Shown here: piece by piece, positions 54,283 through 64,000 of the stretch | Layout: the number at the start of each line of letters is the position of its first letter | How positions within the stretch are numbered: the first letter of the stretch is position 1 | Translations under genes and position numbers: made by a program | Assembly (NCBI GenBank): GCA_034336665.1 | Contig: JAPFBE010000003.1 | Coordinates: forward strand, 38,414,360-38,478,359 | DNA: 64,000 nt | Source of the DNA: Luscinia megarhynchos | Lineage: Eukaryota > Chordata > Aves > Passeriformes > Turdidae | Direction: 5' to 3' | The notes under the pieces: model-generated | Databases searched by the model: none | The model's input: only the letters and a program-made list of their open reading frames with translations | Told to the model about the DNA's origin: nothing

Positions 54283-54377
54283 CTTGGTGCTTCCTCCACA
54301 ACCTTCTGGTTTCTCCTTTGAATGGAGCATTCTCTTTCATTCAACCACAAGGCATTGCCATGTTTATCTGCCAAAAC
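54283..54377 (-). CDS. PCCA: PCCA exon B (ATP-grasp, [16 protein letters not shown])
   Basis: This 95-nt exon has 31 codons plus two bases of a Ser codon. It reads [16 protein letters not shown] and then [15 protein letters not shown]. Cys-Ser-x-Gln-Arg-Arg is the invariant segment of biotin carboxylases, and the Lys of QKVVEE aligns with the catalytic Lys238 of E. coli. The acceptor is TTGCAG and the donor is GTGTGT. The second residue pair is Leu-Ala-Asp where human PCCA has Leu-Gly-Asp; Ala is what the bacterial enzyme has, so the change is likely neutral. Confidence 0.95.
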
Positions 54378-57300
54378 CTGCAACAATAACACACTTATTA
54401 ACAAACAGATGTAAGCATATGGTCTTTTGCCATAATACTGTTATGTTGCATTTAGGGTTTGGGATTTTTTTACCAATCCAAAAATAAAGCTTGGAGAAGA
54501 AATCTCATGTAGAAAATTACTTATCTATTAAATATTAATTAAACGTTCCTTCAAATTCTGAGTAGGACTATTCTAAAGCCTCTATGTAGAATTTGTACAT
54601 AGCAAAATACCCTCTCACTTCAAAATTTGATTTCTGAATATTAGGGATCTTCTTACAAAGAGGCCAAAATAAGATTAAAACTACATTTTCAAGCATTTTA
54701 AATTGCACTGCATTAAAAATAACACAAAAGCAAAAGATTGCATCAGCAAAAAAAAATCTCAAAGGATGCCAAGTTTTGCTCCCGAATTACACAAAAAGCT
54801 TTCAGAAAAAATGCCTAATGGAGCCTTCTTAGTAGGTAAACCACAGTGCCCTGCCTTTAACGAAGAAGAAAAAAAAAATTTCAAAAATCTTCATTAAAGA
54901 AAATAAAATTTGCACCTTCCTCTGTACTTTCAAAGGAAATAAAAAAGTAGTTTTAAGAAATTTTTTAAAAATCAGTAACTACAGTTCTTGGCTGCAGCTT
55001 CAGTTCATGGAAAAGGCAACAAAATTATGTATCTAGATCCACTTACATAAATTACACGCTAGAAAAAAAAACCCACAAGTTGAGCATAGCAGAACTCTTA
55101 ACTGATTCTTCAACTTCAAACTAGAAGTGAAACTAAGAATAGGAACTCTCTCCCTTTATGAAACTGATGGTATGATGCAGTCATTTCCAATACCAAATAC
55201 TAGATTTGAAGGTTCAAGTAGACTTCATCCTATCTTATGATGATAACTGCACACTTATTCTTAGAACAATTTCTTTTAACACAGACCACACCTGCTCCCT
55301 TTCTTCCTTATAAAATTTTTCTTCTAACCCATTTTTTTTCCATCTATCTTCCTGCTCCGATCTGCGGGAACCCATGCCAATATTCATGCTTCATTCTTTA
55401 ATAGCTCAGTTCTACACTGAAAACTGAAAAGATAAAACAAGGAGACAATCTTCCTCAAACTGTGTGAACTCAACCATATCTACTCATATTTGTGACAACA
55501 AATCTGTATTATTTATTATTCCCTTTAGCACCACAGAGCAAGTATGGCACTAGGCAAGATGAATTCCTGCATCTATGACACCAGTGGTTGCTAAAGGCGT
55601 GAAAAATCTGGGTAGATGTGACTGAAAACAAGGCAGTGAACTTATGAAGACAACTCATGTGCACTGTGCAGCATCAGATCCAGGGTGCTCTGCGCCCTGT
55701 AAGATCAGGTGTTTTCCTTCCTAAAAAATTATGTTGTGCTCCCACAAATTTATGGAGCTTTCTAGTGAAAAAAACTGTCTAGAAGATCGATGACTTTAGG
55801 ATGTCCTAAAACCTCCTACCTCTCCAGGGGGAGGAGCGGTAGCACTTGGATGCTCCAGCTAACTGCTAGATTCCCTAGCAAGGCACTCAACACAAAGAAA
55901 AGAAGAAAAAAGAAAAAGAAGGAAAACAAAACAAAACAGGTACTTCCTACTTAAGTGCTCACCCATCCAATCCAGACAAGTGAAACTCCATAAACTCATG
56001 GGGCCCTACAAGAAATCATCTGGGAGGTCCAAAGATTTTTGGGCTCATTTTTTGTATGAGTTATTTTACTATTAAAGCAGTACCTTTAGAGTCCAGAATG
56101 GTACTTGATGGAAAAATCACTGTCCTGTAAGTAGAACGATTCCTTGTGAGCACTTCTGCTTCACTGTTAGAAAGCCTACAACTTTCCACAGAATTCTCTC
56201 TCATCAAAACAAACAAAAAAATCTTGGAACATTACAATAAAAATTGGTCATTGTGCTTATCTCCTCTTTCTCTCTGTATTTTTCAGAGGAGGATAATACA
56301 TTTTTTTCAATCTAAACAGTAATTATTTTTTTCACTTCAGGACATTTCTCATATCCTACTAAATTTCAGCAACCTGGATCTTAAAAGAGATGTTTTTCCA
56401 TTATTAGCTAATGGAAAAAAGAGACATGCATGAACATCTACTATGAGAAAGTAATTACAATCCAGCATTAGGATTTTTTTTCCTGTGTCCACTGTTTCCA
56501 GTAAAAGAAACTAAGCATAAAATAATTGTATTTCAAAAGACATTTGCAGCATTCTGAAATCATCATCTCTGAGATGACATGAGATTCCAGTACACATCTC
56601 ACAAAAAATGCACATCCCAGCTACAGCTTTTGTTTCTATTATCTAAGCATTCATAACAGAAAATGCCCCATTTTGCAGGATTAGATGATTAGGACATTAC
56701 TACATGCTTGGTACATCCACACGCCAAAATAATTAAATACTATGTAGTGGAATCCCTCCTACATGATTCAGCTAAATTCTGTTTCCAGCTGTAGGACTGT
56801 TGTCTGGCCAAGCAGTACATTCCATGTACTCTTACTTTAAACTTTTTATCAGATACTTCAGGAGAACAAGACTTCAAATCAGTTCAAGCATAAAGTGTAT
56901 TTGGACTCTATTTTCCTGTTAATTGTTTTACTCTTTTCTCATGTTTTACAAAGTGATTGTTTTATAGCTAGACACAGGAAACTTCTTATTTAACAATTTT
57001 AAGTACCAATGCTTTGGAGAAATATAAGAAAGCTAAAAAAAGTTCCATTTAAAAGTCACTGCTAAATTAATAAATATTTGGCATCTGGTCTCAAATTGTT
57101 TGTATATTCAGCAGTTTGAAAATGAACCAAGGTCAACGTCCTAAAGCTGATTAGAACATGAAGTTAAAATGATACACTATGATATTGTTAAAAGGTACCA
57201 TCAAAGTGATTGCATAAGGAAAACAACGTTCACTGTATACCCATTATAAATAAAACTATAAATTATTAATAGCAAAGCCATTCTGTTGAAATTATTTAAC

Positions 57301-57790
57301 AGTTCCTAAATACAGTACTACTTAATACTTGGGGTAACCCTTTTTTAAACCCAAAGGAATCAAGACAATGTAAAACCTGCCCCAAACTTGTGGAAGTATG
57401 AAGGAACCAATCCCATCTAACTTTTGCCATTGAAAAATCAGTGTGAACCTGCTGAATCTCCCAAATCTGCAAGCACTGGAAGAAAGAGATCTTTAAGGTG
57501 CACTGATCTGCACAGACAAAAAAAAAAAAAATACATAAGTAGCCAAAAATTATTAGCCACAGCCAGAGAACACAGAAAGATGCTCTAGCAATCTGACCCC
57601 TTTTGAACTCTAAGATCAATGCGGAAACTGAGTTCACTAAATACCTTTCCATAACTTTTCAATAGAGAATAAAGTGGGTTTTCAATTTCATTTTTACACT
57701 CTTTCTTCATTTTGCTGTTTCACTGTTTACAGACCATTTCTTCATTTCACTCTTCCTTCTTCCCTTCTCCCCTTCCACTCCTCTCTGCTG

Positions 57791-58315
57791 AGACCATACC
57801 AAGAGTACTACTTCCAGCTCTGGAGTTCTCAGTACAGGAAAGACATGGACCTGTTGGAACAGGTCCAGAGCAGAGCCACAAAAACGATCACAGGGACTGA
57901 ACACCTCTCCTGTGAGGAACGGCAGAGAGATTTGGAGTAGCTCAGCCTGGAAAAAAAGAAGGCTCTGGGGAGATCAACTGCAGCTTTTCAGTACTTAGAG
58001 GAGGGCTGATAAGAAAGACTGAGATAAACTTTTTAGCAGGGCCTCTACTGGCAGGAAAAGGGGTATGGCTTTAAACTACAAAATAATAGATTTAGACTAG
58101 ATATAAGGGAGAAATCTTTCATTCTGAGAGTGGTGAAACAACAGAACAGGTTACCCAGAGAGGTGGCAGATGCCCCATCCCCAGAAACGGTCAAGATCAG
58201 ACTGGACAGGGCTCTGGGCTCTAGTTGAAGCTGTCCTTGCTCATTGCAGGGGGTTGGGACTAGATGGCCTTTCAAGGTCCCTTCCAATACAAACCATTCT
58301 AAAATTCTATGATAT
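57791..58315 (+). repeat. CR1 LINE 3' fragment (long)
   Basis: This is the longest CR1 piece, about 525 bases. It has the end of the reverse-transcriptase frame (CATGGACCTGTTGGAACAGG, CTCAGCCTGGAAAAAAAGAA), then GAACAGGTTACCCAGAGAGG, then GGGGGTTGGGACTAGATGG and CCTTTCAAGGTCCCTTCCAA, and it ends AAAATTCTATGATATG. It is 5'-truncated and antisense to PCCA. The 88-codon frame at 57674-57940 is a remnant of the CR1 coding region. Confidence 0.93.
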
Positions 58316-58465
58316 GCAAGTTAACCCCATAGGAAGCATCAGGCTGTGGATAAACCTCTGTCAGAGTGAAAAAAGTTAAATATTTCTCTCTCAGAAATCA
58401 TTCCACACTATCAAGTTTACTGTTGCTGTTTCACTCAGTTATTGAGCTACTTCAGGCTCTCACGG

Positions 58466-58485
58466 AAAAAAAAAAAAAAAAAAAA
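58466..58485 (+). repeat. A20 tract
   Basis: Twenty A bases lie 150 bases beyond the CR1 terminus. It is too far from the element to be part of it. Confidence 0.85.
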
Positions 58486-58538
58486 TAAACAACTATGTGC
58501 TGCAATGCAGAAAGAATTTGGGTTTTGCACAAAAGGAA

Positions 58539-58573
58539 ATGAAATTTCTGTGCAAAAAATGAAATTTCTGTAC
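58539..58573. repeat. 20-bp tandem duplication
   Basis: ATGAAATTTCTGTGCAAAAA is followed directly by ATGAAATTTCTGTAC, a period of exactly 20 bases. Confidence 0.8.
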
Positions 58574-59219
58574 AGATTTCTTGTCAGGAAATACCTCAAG
58601 GCTATTGAAAAACACAATTCAGTTACCTATATATGATCAAACATCACAAGTTCTGAAATTATAATTTTGTGTACAAGTGCTTAAAAGAAACAACTTTTGC
58701 TCTGCATCAGCAGACCTGACTTAACTCTAAATCCAACCAATGATAGAAATGGAAATAATGCAGAAGTTAAAGAGAATACAGCTGATTTTGAACCACAAAC
58801 TGCCCAAAATGGGACAAAAATCCTCCTGAGTTCCCAAGAAGAATTAGATACTTCAGAATAGAATTCCAAATACTGACAAAACCTAGACCTTGCAACAAAT
58901 TGTTAAGCATGGCAGTTCTTGAACTCCTACATCCTCTGCTGCACTCAAGCACTCCAACAGGATCCAGAGTTCAAACCTCCAGCCTTCAGGACAGATGCCT
59001 ATAACATTTTTTTTCTCCCCCAACAAACTGAGCACAGTTCACAGTCTTCCTGCTAAAGAAAGGCTAGAGAATAAAAACAGGAAGGCTGTATTGTACATGA
59101 TAGCCACGTAGTTTGAGCAATGACCCAAGACACCGGAAAACACAAGACTCTAGGCCTTTTTTAGTGAAGTGTTTGAAACATTTTGAACTTTGATTTATTT
59201 ATGAGTTCAAACCTCATTA

Positions 59220-59549
<330 letters not shown>

Positions 59550-60929
59550 TTACAAAGAAAAAAAAAATTCCAACCAACCACAAACCAAACCAAAACATTC
59601 TCAAAGGACAAAAAATTTCAGTATGTTTTAAAAGCCTGAACAGTAACAACAATTATGCATTCATTTTCTTTGTTGGCATTTTCTTCTGCCAAACTAATAA
59701 AGTAATAGAATTTTAAGACCCAGTGATTACCAAGTACTTGCTATACAGAAGTAAAAGTGACGCCCAGCACACAGCCCTCTTAATACTCAAGAACAGCAGA
59801 GGTTGGTTAATTGTGCATTAAAGAACTGCAAATGCAATATTACAGACATTGCAAATTCCACCACTGAACACAACCTAAAGATGAAATACTTGACCTCACA
59901 GAATACACCAGCTGTACTAGTTTTTCCCTGCCTTAAAGTCTGTATACTTCCCTCTGTTTCTTCTCTTACATACGTAGTTAAACAAAACAAAGTTTGCAAG
60001 ATTATTTATTAACTTTTTTTTCTCTAAATAGGAGAAAGAATATTCCTTGGATCATAAACTCTGATGAAACAACTTCATGAACAGCTTTTTCAGGGTGAGA
60101 CAGAGCATAACTCAGGGACCCAAATGCTTCACTAAAATTTTCTACAGGCTCTGTAAGTGGCATATTAGTGCCATTCACGTTGATACACATGGAAAGCTTG
60201 GTCAAATTTCTGTGTGACTTACTACTGAACAGCATCCCTGACATCTGTGCCCAGAATAAGAACAACAGCACAACTGAGTTGAAATTTTCCTGCTTTTCAC
60301 CTCTTGGATGTAGTTAACCCAGACCACAGATTCACAAGATAGGTAAACTTACAGTAGAGAAATGTTTATATTTAAAAGTATATCTTCACATTTCTTCAAC
60401 ATTGTGGGATAATAAATGTTGTAATATTGAGAGACTATACCTAATGTACAACTTTCCTAAATTCATACTTAATTTCAGTATATTTAGTTACCTAGTAAAG
60501 AGAAAAAAAGAAAAACAAAATCAGTGAATTTGTGCACTGATCTGTCAAAAAAACCCAAAATGCTGTAACAAACAGCCATACATATTGTTTCTTATTTAAA
60601 CTGATTCACAGCTATTTTAACTTCTATATGAAAGGCTCTGTTTTGTTTTGTAAACATTTTTGTGTCACATACTTTTATGTACAATTATTCACACTGACTT
60701 TTTCTTTCACTGGAGGAAGTGTGCTAATTAGAAATCTAAACTGCAATACTTGTTAAAAAAAGACTGGTGCCTAATCATCTCATCCATACATCTGTAAATC
60801 TTTTAGAATTATATATAATAGGAATTACTAGCACAGACACTCTGACCTTATTTTATCTTACAAAACTGTGCAGTTGCAATTGTCCCGTGATAAAAATTAC
60901 TTCCAAATGGACGTGAGGAAAAAAATTAT

Positions 60930-61320
60930 TGGAAAGAATGAAGAAGCAGAGCAGGCTTTTTAGGGAAGCTGTGTAATCTCAATGCAAGACCCAATCAAGC
61001 AAAGCTCTAAGCAATCAATTTAAACGGAGAGCTGATGCTATTCAGAGAATGAAGCTGGATGAGAAGCTGTCTCCAGATCCCTTCAAACATGCACAGTTAT
61101 AAAGAGGAAAAACAGGATCTCTCTGTGGTTCCCCTCTCTCCCTGTAGTACATTTACTCACACTGAAGTTTAAGCTGTACAAAAGCATTACTGATGTTGCC
61201 ACAAGCCTTCCTGTGGTTGTCTGAAGTGAAACAGCCATGCCAACTTTCTGCCTCCAGCTCTGAGATCAGTCGTGCTGCTTTAATTAAAACAATTTTCTTT
61301 CAAGGCAGTCAGACACTAAC
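60930..61320. promoter_or_regulatory. Candidate intronic conserved block
   Basis: This stretch is free of repeats and less AT-rich than its surroundings. It contains CCCAATCAAGCAAAGCTC, AAGCAATCAATTTAAACGG near 61010, TGTGGTTG at 61211-61218 (RUNX-like on the minus strand), and GCTTTAATTAAAACAATTTT near 61279, a homeodomain-plus-SOX-like pairing. No frame explains it. Regulatory function is inferred. Confidence 0.28.
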
Positions 61321-63539
61321 AAAAGACTCTACTCATTATGTAAAATTTCAATTTTCAGAACAAGGAAATAGTAAAAGAAGAGTTTTTTCCTTGTCAAGGC
61401 CAGCATTAGAAGGGCCATCTAGTTAAAAAGTAGATGTCAGATAGCCATTAGTATAGCAGAAGCCCTCTAAAACCCTGATAAGTAGCCAACAGATACTCAA
61501 ATGTTGTTGACTTCACACACAGAACCAATATATATTGCTTCAGCTTAACTCCAATTTTTTTTTTAAATCAAGTAAAATTATCAAGTAACAGAATTTTACG
61601 AATGTTTACACATGTAGATGGCATGTGAATGTGTGGGTTTTTTTTAAAAACAGGGTTTTGGGAGTTCTTAACTCATCCAATAGACTCCTTCCCCTTACCT
61701 TTACAGGTCATACCTGTGCAGGACAGGCCAAAGATGTCAAGCCCACACACTCCCATTTTTTGCACAGTAATTTGAAAAGTCAAATGCAATGCTTTGGGAA
61801 GATAATAAACTCAATGCACAGGCTTGTAAAGGTAATGCTGTTGAGATTTAAAGCATTGTCCACTTATACTGCACACTTCATACATTCTTTGCTTTAGGAG
61901 GTGGAGAATTCAGAATTATTTTCTACTTATTATTCCACATTAATTACTTCCAGTCCCACTGCTCATTCCAAGAACAGGACCACAGAGGAGAAATTATAAG
62001 GAATCTGAGAATAGATGTTTGATTTCTGTTCATAAAACCACCATAAGCACCAAGAAAGAATTTCAGGAGCAGGACAATTTACATTTTCCTATTATTAAAG
62101 GTTAAAAGGCAAAAATCTTTCATCTCTCTAGATATCTGTTGCTGGAAGCTGCCTTGGTAAAAATTTTCAAAACAGATACTCACTAAGCATGCAAGACTTC
62201 AATATCTAGGAAAAGTTACAGAAGGTGAGACAATAGGAGGGAATTACTAACACAAAGCTTCAAATTTTTCAAAGGTAACTCTTATAAAAATAATTTAGTA
62301 CAAATTTCCAACTTGGAGGTTATCATGTGTGCAGCTGAAGCTGCTAGCTAAATAAACTAATTTCTATCTGCAAATACACAGAGTTTAAAACATAGGCCAA
62401 TAGCTCCTGTATGATGACCTCCATACTGAACCCACAAGCCAGTAAGTGCCTTTAAATGCAACTATCACAATCCCTGCCAGAAAATTTCCATCTGCTCTTT
62501 GGAAAACAGAGTCCTGAATTTGATTCCTTTTCAGAGCTGCCAGGCCACCATCTAGAGCCATGAAGCCTAAAGTTTTATTTAGATGTACAATTGTTAGGAG
62601 CACACTGGAAGGAAGAAGCCTCCAGTTTCCCCACAAAGAGGAAATGATACAGACGAGGTGTGGAAAGTCAGACACATGCCCTAGTCATGTTCTGCTGTAT
62701 TGCATCAAGAACTTCACATTGCCCATACCTGGAAAGCATTTTCAGGTCACATTCACTGGGATGCAAGCACACTGGGAGGCTCTTCACACACAAGACCAGA
62801 ACTGGGATGATCAATGACTAAATTAAAAATACTTTTAGATACAGACCACAGCAGAACTTTCTCAGGGTGTAAAAAATCTACCAACCTCAACTTAAGGTAA
62901 ACTGCTTTTCAGAAGATGTCCTTCATTTTCAATATAATTTCAAGTGGGCATCTATTAGGTGAAGAAAAGACATGCTAAATTATACTTCTCCAAACCAAGA
63001 AAACTAGCTAGGGATTACACTAGAGTGAACATAGGGCTATTTTAATTTCAGATGTGGGTCAGTGGCTTGAACTGTACACAAAATTTCACTCTAGAACTTG
63101 ACCAAAATTTGGAAAAAACAGACATAGAATTGAGAACTGGGAAGGACTCTGATCTTAAAAAACACAACAGCAGCCCTACCCAGAGATGGTGTCAACACTG
63201 CATGCGATCAGCTATTTCAAAAAACAAATTGTAACATTGACAAAACTGTACCAGTATTTCTCCTAGAAATACTAACTTAAAATTAACCAAAATCCTAGCT
63301 ATAGCTGGAATAATATAATAATTACAGAGGATCTAAAACAGTTGTCATCATTTGGCTTATTTAAGGGACATGAAAGATGAAGCAGCAGTAAGTTATCACA
63401 GTGAATAATTCTATAACAGCAGTAATCAAGTTCCTCAGATGTCTTTTCCACTTCCAGTGGTCATTTCCACATCACGCCACACAATCATTTAAGCCTCTTT
63501 ATTGCCCACATAGACAGCTGAAACAAGAAAGGCTTTCAA

Positions 63540-63776
63540 CTAGCCTGAAAATCCAAAAGTATGTTTCAAACAAAGAGAAAATTCTTCACTCAAAGGTGGC
63601 TGGGCACCAGAACAGAGTGTCCAGGGAAGTGGTCACAGCACCAAGCCTGACAGAGTCCAAGAAATCTTTGAACAATACTCTCAGATATATGGTGTGACTT
63701 GGGGTGATTCTATACAAGGCTAGGGGTTGGACTCTGATCCTTGTGGATCCCTTCCAAATCAGGAATAATTCTATAT
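63540..63776 (+). repeat. Diverged CR1-like 3' fragment
   Basis: It contains GGCTGGGCACCAGAACAGAG, GTGTCCAGGGAAGTGGTCAC, GGGTGATTCTATACAAGGCT and AGGGGTTGGACTCTGATCC, and ends TTCCAAATCAGGAATAATTC. The order is that of a CR1 3' end, but the wording differs from the other copies, so it is an older or separate CR1 subfamily. Confidence 0.72.
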
Positions 63777-64000
63777 AAAGACCTCGTTTTCAAGTAGTAT
63801 TTTCAATTAATCCCATGAGACAAAGCCAAAAGAAGTTTATAGATCAAAATATCACAACCACTCTTCACACACCTCCCATTTATGAACCCTAAAATGCAAA
63901 AGGCCATTCAGATATTGGCTTTTCCAGAACTTGTCCATAGGTGATAATTTTTTTTTTTACTTTTAGTATTATATGGACTGAATGCAGCCAAACAATACAG

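Noticed and set aside
57296..57652. 118-codon frame on the minus strand
   Set aside because: Low-complexity hydrophobic runs from a T/A-rich tract (IIFGYLCIFFFFV), no known relatives, no splice or promoter context.
57674..57940. 88-codon frame containing LEQVQSRATKTITG
   Set aside because: This is the decayed end of the CR1 reverse-transcriptase frame, covered by the CR1 feature.

Overview
The window looks like vertebrate, most probably avian, nuclear DNA. It is AT-rich and intron-dominated. It carries several CR1 LINE fragments, some with the typical avian CR1 3' end (a 'TAGATGATC...GGTCC-TTCCAA' segment and a 'TCTATGATTCTGTG'-like terminus), and it shows no Alu, B1 or L1-type repeats. The species cannot be fixed from sequence alone.

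The only gene I can establish is on the minus strand: an internal part of PCCA, the biotin-containing alpha subunit of mitochondrial propionyl-CoA carboxylase. I recognise nine consecutive coding exons. In transcript order (right to left) they are 59268-59370, 54283-54377, 48511-48661, 38567-38710, 36771-36845, 31579-31647, 30714-30789, 20573-20683 and 11742-11844. All have canonical GT-AG borders and all phases agree. Together they give an uninterrupted 927-nt (309-codon) reading frame. It covers the second half of the ATP-grasp/biotin-carboxylase domain, the biotin-carboxylase C-terminal domain and the start of the linker (BT) region. The transit peptide, the N-terminal biotin-carboxylase lobe (expected right of 59370) and the biotinyl domain with its AMKM motif (expected left of 11742) are not in the window.

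Layout from left to right: 1-11741 is intron downstream of the last visible exon, with enhancer-like blocks near 3.8 kb and 11.4 kb. 11.8-20.6 kb is an intron with two CR1 copies. 20.7-30.7 kb is an intron with two CR1 remnants and a block near 22.2 kb. 30.7-38.7 kb is the exon-dense part, with four exons plus enhancer-like blocks at 32.4-33.0 and 35.3-35.85 kb, a G18 tract and a short CR1. 38.7-48.5 kb is an intron with a CpG-dense patch that opens a 123-156-codon unassigned frame on the PCCA strand (39.0-39.5 kb) and a broken Tigger/pogo-like transposase relic (43.5-43.96 kb). 48.5-59.4 kb holds three exons, a 52-base poly(A) tract and a long CR1 copy. 59.4-64 kb is intron with another enhancer-like block and a CR1 tail.

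No prokaryotic features, CRISPR arrays, complete mobile elements or confident RNA genes were found. The strongest candidates for something not previously described are the intronic CpG patch with its open frame just upstream of a PCCA exon, and the cluster of homeodomain/TALE-like motifs at 35.3-35.85 kb. Because PCCA neighbours ZIC2/ZIC5 in vertebrates, that cluster could be a bystander enhancer. This last idea is inference.
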